Counted from the first letter of the stretch, positions 1 through 13,700 are shown. The stretch is DNA of 64,000 bases from Isoetes taiwanensis (GCA_021234155.1 JAJEKV010000036.1:6597079-6661078); one strand, 5' to 3'. Numbers and translations are program-made. The notes: generated by a model not told the origin, from the letters alone.

Positions 1-70
1 AAAAAGCAAAGGCAAAGTATCTAAAAAAAAAAGGCTCCGACGTCAAGCTATAACTGTCTGGCCAAAAGAA

Positions 71-187
71 CATCATAATATGTCAAACATGTTTGATGGA
101 ATAATTAAACATCTGCGGACACAGGAAGGTGTAAGAGAGCTTTACCGTGGCAACATCGGCCAGTTATCAATCACGCTCAAATTTTGA
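71..187 (+). pseudogene. Mitochondrial carrier-like fragment
   Basis: A short plus-strand frame (ATGs at 80 and 89, stop TGA at 185) reads FDGIIKHLRTQEGVRELYRG followed by N. This resembles the loop of mitochondrial carrier proteins such as ADP/ATP translocases, where an acidic residue, a lysine-rich helix, EG and then LYRGN (or LWRGN) occur in that order on the matrix side. Only about 30 residues match before the frame ends, and no transmembrane segments or second repeat follow. I read it as an exon remnant or pseudogene fragment cut by the window edge. The family assignment is from memory and rests on one motif, so it is tentative. Confidence 0.35.
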
Positions 188-420
188 AATTTGGATGCTT
201 GTGCTTAGTAAGTTATTCTTTTTAGCTCTTATGTTTACACGGTTACACATAACTCCTCCATTGTTGAACAAAAGAAAACAAAGACCTTCTAGAGGGCTTT
301 ATGCATCTCGTTAGCCTGGGAGGAAAGAACATTAGCTGAGAGAAGTACCTTAGATGTAGAATCGTCCGACTACGAGAAATTTAGCATGTTTCATTAGAAT
401 AATTTGTTTTTGATTATTTA

Positions 421-1284
421 TGGAGACTGCACAAAACTTGGCGGGATGTCAAGCCACAGGATTTCACATTGATAATAGCAAACATACCTTGTGGATTTAA
501 ATTAAAAGACAACCACAAAAATGACCAGCCTTTCAAAAATTCTAAGTTCAATGCATTCATCGAGGGCCTAAAGCAGATCACAACAACCAAGCATTGGCGG
601 TTAGTTGTGTTCCACTCAAGTATGCAAGCTGGGCTTGAAGCCAGCTTTAAAAATCACTTTGGCTCCTCATCTCCATGTTGCTTCTTTGGGCTTTGGCCGG
701 TAAAGAGATCAATGGAGCTTAACTTTAACCTTCTTTGTCTACCCGGGGATTTCTCTAATGTCTTAGAGTTTCCAAGTATTGCTGCAAGACCAAATACCGC
801 ATTAGTGAGTTGTAGAAATCACTACAAAAGCTCCAGAAGCTGATCAACCATCTCATTGACGTGTTCTCACGTCAAGGAGTTTGGGTACTTGATGCTTTCT
901 CGGGCTCTGGTACTACTATAGCCTGTGCACTTAAGAAGGGTTGCAATTGTGTGTCTATGGATATAGACAAGAAGGCTATGAACTTCATCAAGATGAGATT
1001 GACTGCCTTACCTACTCTACTAGACGAGAATCAAGAGTTAAGCGCCAAATCCTCATCTGATTATGCCAAGTTGACCTTTTCAGAGATAAAACCTTCTTTC
1101 ACAAGTTCTATAGAAGATGAGGCTACCTTTGCAGAGCCAAAGGAAGTAGCTCTACCTACCATTCCTGAAGACAAAATTGAAACTGACTTGGCAAATCACA
1201 GAAAGAGTAGACAACGGTAGCGGGACATTTGCAACTCTGGCCGAGGCAAAGGAAAATGAGGAAGACTTCAATGTCGACCTTTGA
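421..1284 (+). pseudogene. Beta-class DNA N4/N6 amino-methyltransferase-like pseudogene
   Basis: Two plus-strand blocks, in different frames, resemble bacterial-type DNA amino-methyltransferases. The first (about 421-842) carries FTLIIANIPCGF, with ANIPCGF at 478-498 in the place of the catalytic DPPY-type motif IV. The second (about 816-1222) carries VWVLDAFSGSGTTIACAL, with DAFSGSGTT at 891-917, the AdoMet-binding motif I. Motif IV before motif I is the beta-class order. The linking segment reads QKLINHLIDVFSRQ, as expected just before motif I. A frameshift separates the blocks near 813-842, an in-frame stop lies at 813-815, and a second shift near 1200-1210 restores a short acidic tail ending at 1282-1284. 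No methionine start is obvious. Such enzymes methylate exocyclic amino groups of adenine or cytosine. This copy is broken and should be inactive. Methyltransferase identity is fairly secure; the substrate is unknown. Confidence 0.6.
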
Positions 1285-1796
1285 CTTGTTATGTGATAAA
1301 TATTTATTGATGATGTTAATTTAGCTTCCAAAATTGATGTACTGGAAAAAATAAATGAAACTATTATTATTTTTCTTCTCAAATCTGATGTTTTTTATGT
1401 CTTGCTTTTATAGATTGCACTTACTGAGTAGCCAAATTGCATGATAAAAAAATTTAGCCTTCGAAAATTCTCCACCTTAGTCCAAAAAGGTCACTCTTAA
1501 GAGCATGGTATATTTTTTTGAGGGAATCTTTGAAACGGGAATGCTACAACACTCCCATTTAATATGCAACCTTGTTAATCCTCGTGAGTACGCATTCAAA
1601 TAGATACATGAGCATCTTTGGCTACCATTTGGTTGTAGAGAACACGAAAAAGGAATTGTTGGGGTTCCATCTGTAGAAACAACTAAAACGATTGTGGATC
1701 AGCTAGAGTACCTTCCAAGGAGTTGTGATTGCAAGCATGCTATTGAGAAAATAGACATTATTATAGGATCGGCTAGACATGAAAGTAGATAATAGT
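1285..1796. other. Gene-free AT-rich stretch
   Basis: No coding frame, RNA gene or repeat that I recognise. It follows the methyltransferase relic and may include its decayed 3' flank. Confidence 0.5.
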
Positions 1797-2150
1797 TTGA
1801 AAAATACCATTTTCAAGAATACCACTTGCTTGAAAATACCGTCTTGCTTGAAAATACCCTAGTATTTATTGCAATCCTGTGTTTCTTTGGTAACTTCCCT
1901 TTCACTCAAACCCCTTGTATTTAAAAATACCCCAATTCATTCGCAAATTCCCTTTTGAACGAGTCCCCCTTTCTTGAAAATACCCCAATCCATTCGCAAA
2001 ATTTTATTTTGACCCAATCCCCCTTTCATGAAAGTACCCCGATGTGCATTTGCAATCCCCTATTTCTCCTAATTTGCCCATTAGAATATACCATTTTCAT
2101 TCAAAAATCTCCGGTTTCTATTAATTACCCCCAATTTTAGTTTGTGTAAT
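1797..2150 (+). repeat. Degenerate C-rich minisatellite
   Basis: Variants of TTGAAAATACCCC and CATTCGCAAATTCCC alternate about every 50-60 bases. The clearest copies start near 1922, 1975 and 2030, with shorter derivatives near 1800-1860. All face the same way. No protein reading is convincing: the frame at 1955-2140 is open only because stop codons are rare in this repeat. Confidence 0.6.
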
Positions 2151-3892
2151 AGGCTGTGATTATTCATAGCTTCTCAATAGATAGGCGACTCTTTATTCTG
2201 TGATATTTATTGCAGCGACTCTTTCCTAAACTTTTCCCCTCGTACTGAAGTGAGTGGTTGATGTTCCTTTATTTTATTTCAAGATTCTCTTGTGTCCTTT
2301 TGAAATTAGTCCGGGTAGAGAGAGAGAGAAAAAATCAGTGACCACTAGCCATGACAAAAGCCAACTAGCAGACTCATCTACCAAGGGTCAAGACAATCTT
2401 ATGTTCATTAGAGTCTAGAAAAGCCTCTGGTCATATGCATGTATGGTCAAAGCTTATTGTTCCAATCATTTTAAGCAGAGGAACAGAGGAATAAACAGGA
2501 TAAATAAAACTCACTACTACTTTTAAGAAAAATGCTAGTCCCAAAGCATTATTACATTCCTTGTACACAAGCTTTGCTTACACAAAGCTTTCATTATGTT
2601 ATTATGCGATGTATAAAGGGACCTTTCGTTTTCAAGGCTTTAACATTGCCCTCAATTTTGTCACTATAGCCCAGGAATAATAGACATACTTTGAAGATGA
2701 AGATAAGCCGCGTGTCGAGCTAAAGAATAACTCTAATTTTTAGTAGATCATATATCACACTGAGTCTACTTGATCCCATTATAGTAAATCTCAGGCTTGA
2801 AAGGAAGCGATATTGCTTGAGTGTGTATCTTTTTGATGTAGATATCATAGAAAAACTTCTTCATTTGTAAAAGTCGTCCATCATCAAATGCAGGTGTAAA
2901 TAAACTTGGCATTTAGAACTGGCTGGCGCATGCGATTATTGTGTTTCGTCCATTCTTGACCAAAAACTAATTCCATAGCGAAGACCATGAAAGGGAGAGA
3001 AGCGCACAGTACTGCTGACCCGAACAATCTTACATTAGCATGAAAATGGTAATGTAGCAAGAAATTAAAAGGTACAATTGGCTTCTCGGTTCATCATAGG
3101 TCACCATTTGCTATCCCTTTGCCCATTAATTAGAAGAAGCCGAAAAATGGGTATGAAATAAATTCTGGAGACTTCCAGACATGATGTATAAATCAAATTG
3201 AGCCAGTCACGAGGATCTTATCAAATGTATAGATCAAATGAGCGAGTAAATCTATCAAACTTACATTATTGCTAAAGCGCTAGCATAGTAAGAGGCAAAA
3301 CTAGAAACTTGGCCACGATAAACTCCTTATAGCCTCTGATTCTAAAGAGCCGGATATGGCAACCTTATTGCATGTCTTCATATGTGCTTATAAGGCATAA
3401 AGATCCTTATGGTCCAAACCCTTGGGCCTCAATGCAAAGGCATTGAGAATGTATGCGATCTAAATGAGCATCCATAAAACTTTATCTTGCCCTTTGCGGG
3501 AAAAGCGGCTTGTGAAGTGTGGCTGTTTAAGAAAGTCCTAACACTCCCGGATATGGAAATCTTTGAGTAAGCTTTAAAACTTTTATGTCGGGCATTTATA
3601 TCCATCCAAACTTATCAATGAATCAAATTTTATTACCTTTGGAATGTATGAAGGAAATGTCTCCCTTCGCATTCAAGTTTTCAATGGCCAACTCGAAGAG
3701 CCAAAGTGATTAATGGTATACCCGGTTACGTAAGCTAGAAGTATCCCGTTTCCATAGCTCTTGCCTCTCTATTTTTACTTTTGCAAAATGTAATGAGAGA
3801 AAAGCGATATACTATTTGCAAACTTTAAGTAGCCAAAATCCGCTATTATCTATAAGGAATACATGACTTACGCTTTTCTCATAGGCGATTAG

Positions 3893-3950
3893 CTCGGTGG
3901 AGCCGATAAAAAATGCGTTCCTCGTTCTAGAACTCTCATTCTCATTCTAT
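3893..3950 (+). mobile_element. Ultrashort LINE 3'-tail insertion
   Basis: This stretch is present only in unit 1. It reads CTCGGTGGAGCCGATAAAAA and ends in TCTCATTCTCATTCTAT. It matches the 3' end of the LINEs elsewhere in the window (GTCYCCRTGGACGATAAAA followed by ATTCT-type repeats). The other units continue directly through CTTTTCTATCTTGTAAGGTG here. It is best read as a severely 5'-truncated LINE insertion. Confidence 0.5.
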
Positions 3951-4029
3951 CTTGTAGGTGCCAAATTAAAGTTAAGGATGGCATCTTTATAAAGTCGTAT
4001 TTTGAAGAAGAATAAGAAGAAGAGATTTT

Positions 4030-4190
4030 AACGTCCGCATACAAGGCGTATCTATCGGACATGTGACCTTTCTGACACACGGATGGAGTCCACCTTCCTC
4101 GCCCCACATTCTTTGGAAGTGGGTCAGCCACCAAACTTTACATTCGTGGCCACTTTCCTGTGAGGAGTTGAACGTGACGCCAGGTATAAA
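4030..4190. other. Unit-1-specific insertion
   Basis: About 160 bases absent from the same place in units 2-5, which run directly from a GGAGGATAAAG-like text to AACACAAAGATG. It is less AT-rich than its surroundings. I find no terminal repeats or known element. Confidence 0.5.
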
Positions 4191-5352
4191 GAAACACAAA
4201 GATGAAGTATTTATAACATGCGAGACTTTTCTGACAAATGTTAAGCATTGCATGCAAAATCTTTCAATTTAATTGGTATATGTTCATAGAATTTTTAAAT
4301 TTACATCTCTAAATACATCTATGCCATGTGTCGAATTATGGCATAACAACCTGCCAACCTAGACTTCGCTTGTATATATTATGCCTTTGCCATAGAAATC
4401 TTTTATGGGGTAGCAACACGCCAACCTAGACTCACATTTTGCCGTAGAAAGTACCGCTATAAAAAATCACCACATCTGAAATTTAAACCCCGAAGGATGT
4501 AAGCTAGATAATGTAAAAAGTATAAAATTTGAGTGGCATTATATCGGGGCCAAATAAAGCGTGAAGATAGCCACATTATATTCATAGTGGTTTTCCTTGT
4601 TAAAACTATTTCATTTGCCATAACCTTATTCTAAGCATATATGATCGTTTGTTTCCAACTCTTTATTAAAGGGAACATGGGCAAGTATGTGTTTCGGTAC
4701 ATATCTCATGTAGGTACTATAAATCTTTGCATCCTTATGCTTCAATACGGGAATAATATAATGAACAAAGTAGAGTGGCATTATAGTTTTATCGGGGCCA
4801 GTGGAAAATGCATATTGGTGTCTTGCCAAGGATGGCATTTCCGCGACCCTGGTATTTGCTTCTAAAAGTCTTTGTCACAGATGGCGATCTCCACTGACCC
4901 GAGGAACGCTAAATTTATTACAAATGCATAAAAGTTACAGATTATAGTGGCATGTGGCATTTTCAACTCCTTACCACGAGGCCTGGATTTTTTACTGAGT
5001 AAATGCATGATGGCCTGCGCCCTCTTTGCATGACATTGCTTGGGTACTACTGCTTCGTGTCCCGGTGAACTATTTCTTCTTCCATCGCGGCGGGTGACCA
5101 ATTGGAAATGTGGATTCAATGGTAAGATAAATCCTTTTCCATATAGGCAATACCAACACATGTACGTAAATAGTCATATGACTTATTGTGAGCTTGACAT
5201 ATCATCATATAAAGTTGATTTCAAAGGCATGCTAAACTCAAGCAGGGCCGGGGAAAAGGCACATGAGTAAAGCGAGGAAATTATACTAAATGCCAGGCTT
5301 AGGGTACAAGAGTCCATAGATAAGATGAATGACGAGGAAATTCCTAAAAATC

Positions 5353-8300
5353 CAGTGACCACTAGCCATGACAAAAGTAACTAAGCGGACTCATCTACGA
5401 GGTCAATCCCTTAGTAGTGATATCATCCACACTAAGATCAGAAATCTATGGTGGCACTTGTATCCCAAAACATCAAGTATTTAATATATATCACGGACTT
5501 GAAAGAAGACATAAAATACATCGATCATTTTAAATAGTAATATTTTAAGCCATTAGACTTAAAGACAATAATTATACTCAAGACAATCTTATGTTCATAA
5601 GAATTAGAAAAACCTCGGTCATATGCATGTATGGTCAAAGCTTATTGTTCCAGTGTTTTAAAGCGAGGAGGAATAAGCGGGATAAATAAAAGAGCTCACT
5701 ACTACTTTTAAGAAAAATCTTTAGTCAAGCATTATTACATTCCTTATTACACAAGCTTTCTTTTAAAAAGCTTTCATTATATTGTGTGCACGATGTATAA
5801 GGGACCTTTCATTTCAAGGCTTTAACATTACTACTCCAGTATACTATATAGCGAATAATAGACATACTTTGAAAGATGAAAGATAAATGCGTATCGAACA
5901 AAAGTGACTCCTAATTTTAGTAGATCCATATATATACGCTGCTGATCTACTTGATCCCATTATAGTAAATGCTCGAGGAGCTTGAAAAGAGAGCGATGAT
6001 ATTTGCTTGATTGTATCTTTTGATGTAGATATCGTAGAAAACTTCTTCATTTGTAAAAATTAGGTCCATCATCAAATCACGAGAGTGTAAAATAAACTTG
6101 GCATGGAACTTGGTTGAAAGCGCATGCGATTAATGTTCGTCCATTCTTAAGTAAAGAAACTAATTCATAAGCGAAGACCGCAAGGGAAGAGAAGCACGGT
6201 ACTGTGACCCGAACAATCTTACATTAGCGTAGAAATGGTAATGTGACAAAAAGGTACAATTGGCCTACCGGTTCATCATGATCACCATTTGTATCCCCTT
6301 TGCCCATTAGTTTTGAAGAAGCAAGAAAAATGAATTTGTAAAAATAAATTCTGGAGACTCAAACATGATGTATAAATAAAGTGAAGGCAGTCGGGGATCT
6401 TATCAAATGTATAGATCAAATGAGCAGATAAATCCTATCAAACCACCATTATTCTTCAAGCACCGCTGTATAGTAAGACAAAAACTAGAAACTTGGCCCG
6501 CGATAAACTCATATAGCCTCTGAATTCTAAAACGGATATGGCAAACCTTGTGCATGTCTTCATATGTCTAGCATAAGACATCGTCCTTACTATGGTCCAA
6601 ACCCTTGCGCCTCGTACAAGGGCATTACAAGAATGTAGTCTAAATGAGCATCCGCTCAGCATCGCGCCTTTGCACGGGAAAAACCCGGCTTGTGAGTTTT
6701 GTGGCTATTTAAGAAAGTCTATACTCCGGATATAAAATCTTTGAGTAGCTTTTAAAACTTATCGCCGAACATTTATATCCGTCCAGGCTTCTTATCTTAA
6801 GCCCATCGATAGATCGAATTTTATTACCTTTGGAATAATATGGAAAATGTCTCAATCTTCGCGTTGAGTTTTCAAGCGGCCAACTCGAGAAAATAAAATC
6901 GTGTGAGCGCCGCGATTCGCGTAAGCTAAATTTTGTCGTTTCCATAGCTCTTGCCTCTCTATTTTTTACTTTTGCAAAATGTAATGAGAGAAAAGACGAT
7001 ATGCTATTTGCAAACCTTCGTAGCCAAAAATCCCTTTATTATACCATAAGGAATAAAGCAACGTACCTTTTTCTATCTTGTAAGGTGCCAAATTAAAAAG
7101 TTAGAGATGGCATGCTATAAAGTGCGTATTTTCAAGGAGGATAAAGAAAACACAAAGATGGGCAACTATAACATGCAAGACTTTTTACAACAAATGATAA
7201 ACATGCATGCAAAATCTTTCAATTTAATTGGTATATGTCCATAGACAAAAACCTTTTCTATAAGATAGAGCATAGCCAAGGTAGATAGCTTTGTTAGAAT
7301 TTTTAGCTACATCTCTAAATACATCTATGCCATGTGTCAATTATGGCATAGCAACCTGCCAACCTAGACTCGCTTGTATATTATGCCTTTGCCATAGAAG
7401 CATACTATGGGGTAGCAACCTGCCAACCTAGACTCACATTTTGCCATGAAGTCTTTATAAAAAATCCACCACCTGTAGTAGGAGAAAGAAGACACAATTT
7501 AAATTAAGGCTGTAATATTAGGGCCGGACCACACCGTTCTGTGGTCTAGCCAGCTTCCACTATCTTGAGGAATTTAAACCCAAAGGGATGTAAAGCTAGA
7601 TGTGTAAAGGTATAAAGGTAGTGGCGTTATAATTATCCGGTCGAATATGGCAGCAGGTAGCCACATCATAGTCGCAAAGTAGTTTTCCTTGTTAAAGCCT
7701 CTAGTCGTCCATGGATAGGTAAAAATCATACGAGGTTTTGTAGTAGTCTGTGTCATTTGCCACAACCTTATTCTAAGCATATATGATAAGTTTGTTTAGC
7801 TCTTTATTCCGAACCGAGGAACAAGTATGTTTCGGTGCATATCTTTCATGTAGGTACTATAGGCGAAATCTTTGCGTCCTTATGCTCCCCAATACTTGGG
7901 AATAATATAAGGAGCAGTAAGTGGCATTATAGTTTATCGGGCCAGAATTAGCAAATGCATATTGAATTGTCCAGCTGCTTTAGGGCTTTCTTGCCAAGGA
8001 TGGCATTTCCGCGACCCACCGGACTTCTGGGAGGCTGTTGCTTTAAAAGTCTTGTCACCAGATGGCGTCTCCGCGACGAGAACGCTAAATTTATTCTGAA
8101 TGCATAAAAGTCACGAGATTATAGTGGCGCGTCGCATTTCGACTCCTTACGAGCCTGCGTTTTTTGAGTAAATGCGATGGCCTACAGCCTCTTTGCATGA
8201 CATTGCCCGTTACCTGCGTGTCGACTCGGCTATTTCTTCTTCCATCGCAGGGGTGACCCGATTGGAAATGTGGATTCAATGGTAGAAAAATCCTTTCACT

Positions 8301-8513
8301 CTGAAGCGATACCAACACATGTACACCGTAAATAGTCGTATGACTTATTGTGAGCCCGACATATCATCATATAAAGTTGATTTCAATGGCACCTCGCTTC
8401 AGCGAGGCCGAGGGAAAAAGGCACATGAGTAAAAGCGAAATTATACTAAATACTTGAGCTTAGGGTACAAGAGTCAGCGGTAAGACCCGATGACGAGAAA
8501 TTCTAAAAAAATC
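5353..8513 (+). repeat. Array unit 2
   Basis: The most complete copy and the best reference for the unit. It contains an internal short duplication: CAACCTGCCAACCTAGACTC occurs twice, near 7350 and 7413, and both copies recur in other units. No long open frame is present. Confidence 0.8.
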
Positions 8514-10789
8514 CAGTGACCACTAGCCATGACCAAAAGCCAAAGGCCCAGGACTCATCGCGAGGGGGTCCAATCCCTTAGTAGTGATATCATGCACTAA
8601 GATCAGAAAATCTATGGTGGCACTTGTATGTCCAACGTGAGTATTTAATATATATCACGGACTTGAAAGACATAAAGCATCACGATCATTTTTTAAATGG
8701 TAATATTTTAAGCCATTAGACTTAAAGACAAATTATACTCGAGAGACAATCTTATGTTGTAAGAATTACAGATCAAATACGGTATTGCTGAAATCCACAC
8801 GCGCTAATAGTAGAGCAAAAAGTAGAAACTTAGTACGCGATAAACTCATATAGCCTCACGAGATTCTAAAACGGATATGGCAAACCTTATTGCATGTCTT
8901 CATATATGCAGCATAAGAACGCCGTCCTTCTTTATGGTCCAAACAAAGAGGCATTACAAGAATGATGTCGATCTAAATGAGCATCCGCGTAAACTTTATC
9001 TTTGCCCTTTGCACAGGAAAACGACGTGTGGAGACATTGGCTATTTAGACCGGATATGGAAATCTTTGAGTAGCTTTAAAACTTTATGTCGAACATTTAT
9101 ATCCATCCAAACTTACTATCTTAAAGCTATCAATGAATCAAATTTTGGTACCTTTGGAATGTATGGAAGGAAATGTCTCCATCGCATTCAAGTTTTCAAA
9201 GCATTTGGCCAACTCGATAAAATCGTGTAGGCGCCACCCGGTTAACGTAAGCTAAGTAATTTGTCCAGTTTTCCATAGCTCTTGCCTCTCCCCATATTTA
9301 CTTTTGCAAAATGTAATGAGAGAAAAGACGATATGCTATTTACAAACTTTCGTAATAAAAATCGCTATTATACCATAAGGAATAAAGCAACGTACCTTTT
9401 CTATCTTGTAAGGTGCCAAATTCACAAAATTAGAGATGGCATGCTATAAAATTGGGTATTTTCAAGGAGGATAAAGAAAACACAAAGATGAGCAGCTATA
9501 ACATGTGCAAGACTTTTTACAACAAATGTGTTAAACATGCATGCAAAATCTTTTCAATTTAATTGAGTATATGTCCATAGAATTTTTAGCTACATCTCTA
9601 AATACATCTATACCATGTGTGATTATGGCATAACAACACCTTAACTTTAGACTTCGCTTGTATATTATGCCTTTGCGTAGAAGCATACTATGGGGTAGCA
9701 ACACACTTGACCAGGACTCACATTTTGCCCGTGAAAGTAGTTCATAAAAAATCCTACCACCAGCGAAGTAGGAAAGAGAGACCTCTAATTTAAATTAAAG
9801 GCTGTAATAGGGAGGACCCTACCATTCTGTGAGAGGTCCTAACCCTTCACTATCACAATTTAAACCCAAAAGGATGTAAGGTAGATAATGTAAAGAGTAT
9901 AAAATTTGAGTAGCATTATAATTATCAGTCAAATGTGAATTAGCCCTACATCATATTCATAGTAGTTTTCCTTGTTAAAGCCTACAGTGCATCACATGAA
10001 TGAGTAAAAAATCATACGAGTTTTGTAGTAGTCTATGTCATTGCCATAACCTTATTCTAAGCATATATGATACGTTTGTTTCTGACTCTTTATTCAGGGA
10101 ACATGGAACAAGTATGTTTTAATTGCATATCTTTCATGCTTAGGTACTATAAGCAAATCTGCATCCTTATGCTTCCAATACTTGGGAATAATATAAGGAA
10201 CAAAGTAGAGTGGCATTATAGTTTTATCGGTGATGGCAAATGCATATTGGTGTCCATCCTTTGCTTTAGAGGCTTCTTGCCCGAGGATGGCATTTCCGAT
10301 ACCCAATTTGTTGCTTTAGAAGTCTTTGTCACACCAAGATGGCGTCCTCCTGACCAAGAACGCTAAATTTATTCTGAATGCATAAAAGGTCCACTGAATT
10401 ATAGTGGCATGTAGCATTTCTAGCTCCTTACCACGAGCCTCGTTTTTTCGAGTAAATGCATGATGGCCTACCGCCCTCTTTGCATGACATTGCTTGGAGT
10501 ACTGCTGTGTCGAGCTCAACTATTTCTTCTTCATCTTGGTGACCAATTTAGAATATGGATTCAATGGTAGATAAATCCTTTCCATGGGGCAATACCAACA
10601 CATGTACACATGAAAGGTCATATGACTTATTGTGAGCGGCATATCATCATATAAAAGTTGATTTCAAAGCATATAAACTCAGCAGGGCCGGAAAAGGCAC
10701 ATGAGTAAGCGAGGAAATTATACTAAATACTTGAGCTTAGGGTACAGAGTCATAGATAAGACGAATGACCAAAATTCTTTCAAAAAATC
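8514..10789 (+). repeat. Array unit 3 (internal deletion)
   Basis: Shorter copy. Near 8770 the sequence passes from the part matching 5600 of unit 2 straight to the part matching about 6411, a loss of roughly 800-860 bases. The remainder is collinear. The longest open frame (8877-9230, plus strand) overlaps a stretch with a similar partial reading in units 2, 4 and 5, but those copies are frameshifted. Confidence 0.8.
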
Positions 10790-13700
10790 CAGTGACCACT
10801 AGCCATGACAAAAGTAACTATGAGACTCATCTACGATGGTCCAATCCCTTAGTAGTATTATGCATCCTGCTTAAGATCAGAAATCATGGTGGCACTTGTA
10901 TGCAAAGCATCAGTATTTAATATATATCCACCGGGCGAGAAAGGCGTAAAGCGTCACGATCATTTTTAAATGAAAGCAATATTTTAAGCCATTAGACTTA
11001 AAGACAATTATACTCCAAAGACGATCTTATGTTCATAAGAGTCAGAAAAGCCTACGGTCATAATAGAAGTATGGTCAAAACGTGTTCCAATCGTTTTAAA
11101 GGAGGAATAAAGCGTGATAAATAAAACTCACTCTACTTTTAAGAAAAATGCTAGTCCCAAGCATTATTACATTCATGACCTGGCTTTGCTTACACAAAAG
11201 CTTTACCGTATATTATTATTACTGGTGTATAAAGGGACCTTTCATTTCAAGGCTTTAACATTGCCTCAAAGGCTGTCACTATCTGAGGAATAATAGACAT
11301 GCACGAAAGATGAAGATAAGCCGCGTATCATTTGCAAGAACAACTCTAATTTTAGTAGATCATATATGCACTGTGATCCCATTATGAGTAAATATGAGCT
11401 TGAAAAGAGAGCGATATTGCTTGATGTGTATCTTTTGATGTAGATATCATAGAAAAACTTCTTCATTTTGTAAAATTAGATCGTCATCAAATCGAGAGTG
11501 TAATAAAATAAACGGCATGTAGGCAGTTTGTTGCATGCGATTATTATGTTTCTCGTCCATTAGCCCGGCCAAAAACTAATTCCATAATGAAGACCACCAG
11601 AAAGGGAAGAGAAGCTGGTACGCACGAACAATCTTACATTAGCATGAAAATGGTAATGTAGCGAGGAACAAAAGATGCGATTGGCTTCTCGGTTCATCAC
11701 CAAACCACCATTTGTATCCCCTTTGCCCGTTAGTTTTCAGAAAATGAAAAATGGGTATGGAAATAAATTCTGAGACTCAAAACATGATGTATAAATAAAG
11801 TGAAAAGGCAGTCTGGGATCTTATCAAATGTATAGATCAAATGAGCGAATAAATCTATCAAACCATTTATTGCTAAAGCACGCGCTAGCATAGTAGAGCA
11901 AAAACTAGAAACTTAGCCCGCGATAAACTCATATAGCCCTCTGCGAGATTCCTAGAAACGGATATGGCAAACCTTATTGCATGTCTTCATATGTCTAGCA
12001 TAAGAGCTGTCGTCCTTACTATGGTCCAAACCCTTGCGCCTCATGCAAAGGGCATTACAAAATCTTTGTCACGATCTAAATGAGCATCCACATAAACTTT
12101 ATCTTTGCCTTTGCAGGAAAAAGCGGCTTGTGTGAAGTGTGGCTATTTAGAAGTCAACACTCCGGATAAAATCTTTGAGTAGCTTTCGGCTTTGTGAACA
12201 TTTATATCCATCCAAACCTACTTATCTTAAGCTATCGATGAATCAAATTTTATTACCTTTGGAATGTATATGGAAAGGAAATGTCTCCATCGCATTCAAG
12301 TTTAATTTGGCCAACTCCAGCAAAATCGTGGTAGGCGCCGCCGCGGTTCACATGTAAAAGTAGAAATTTGTCGCGTTTCCATGCTTCTTGCCTCTACATT
12401 TTTTACTTTTGCAAAATGTAATGAGAGAAAGACGATATGCTATTTTACCAAACCTTCGTAGCCAAAATCCCTTTATTATACCATAAGGAATAAAACAGCA
12501 GTACCTTTTCTATCTTGTAAGGTGCCAAATTAAAAGTTAGAATGGCATGCTATAAAGTGCGTATTTTCAAGGAGGATAAAGAAAACACAAAGATGGGCAA
12601 CTATAACATGCAAGACTTTTTACAACAAATGATAAACATGCATGCAAAATCTTTCAATTTAATTGGTATATGTCCATAGACAAAAACCTTTTCTATAAGA
12701 TAGAGCATAGCCAAGGTAGATAGCTTTGTTAAATTTTTAGCCTACATCTCTAAATACATCTATGCCGTAATAATACGATTATGGCATAGCAGCACTGTAA
12801 CCTAGACTCGGCTTGTATGTTAGCCTCTATGGATGCTCCTAGACTCACATTTTGCCATGAAAGTACTTCATAAAATCCTACCACCAGCAGGTAGGAAAAA
12901 GAAGACCTCTAATTTAAATTAATTTTAGCGTAATATTAGGGAGGACCCACCATTGTGAGAGGTCTAACCTTCCCTATCTGAATTTAAACCCAAGGATGTA
13001 AAAGGCTGGAGCTAATGTAAAGTATAAAATTTGAGTAGCATTATAATTATATGTCAGTCAAATGTACATGAGGTAGCCTACATAAATATTCACTTAGTAG
13101 TTTTCCTTGTTAAAGCCTCCTGGTGCATCACATAAATGAGTAAAAATCATCGAGGAGTTTTTGTAGTAGTCTATGTCATTTTACTTGTAGCTTTATTCTA
13201 AGCGTATATGATAAGTTTGTTTCGACTCTTTGTCAGGGAACAAGGAACAAGTATGTTTAGTGCATATCTTTCATTAGCCAGGTACTATAAGCTGAAATCT
13301 TTGCATCCTTATGCTCTGATGCGGGGAATAATATAAAGAACAGTAGAATTAGCATTATAGTTTACTCAGGGCCAGTGGCAATCATGTGGTGTCCTTGCTT
13401 TGGGAAACACTACTTGCCAAGGATGGCATTTCCGACCCACAATTTGTTGCTTTAAAAGTCTTTATCACCCGTCTACTGACCCGAAATTTCTAAATTTATT
13501 ACAAATGCATAAAGTCACTGAATTATAGTGGCATGTCGCATTTCGGCTCATACCACGAGCCTCGTTTTGGTAAATGCATGATGGCCTACAAGCCCCTCTT
13601 TGCATGACATTGCTTGGAGTACTTCTAGCTGTCAGCTCAACTATTTCTTCTTCCATCACGGTGACCAATTGGAAATGTAGTTCCAATGGTAGAAAAATCC

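Larger units (their letters stand above)
2336..5352 (+). repeat. Array unit 1
   Basis: First copy. It lacks about 190 bases present at 5400-5590 in unit 2: the text jumps from the CAGTGACC head to CAAGACAATCTTATG near 2390. It carries two private insertions, a LINE 3' tail (3893-3950) and a segment at about 4030-4190. It also lacks the ~100-base block found at 7465-7565 in unit 2. The upstream border is a GA-rich run at 2317-2334. Confidence 0.8.

Noticed and set aside
1955-2140. 61-codon frame in the C-rich minisatellite
   Set aside because: Open only because the repeat lacks stops in that phase; no conservation of frame between copies.
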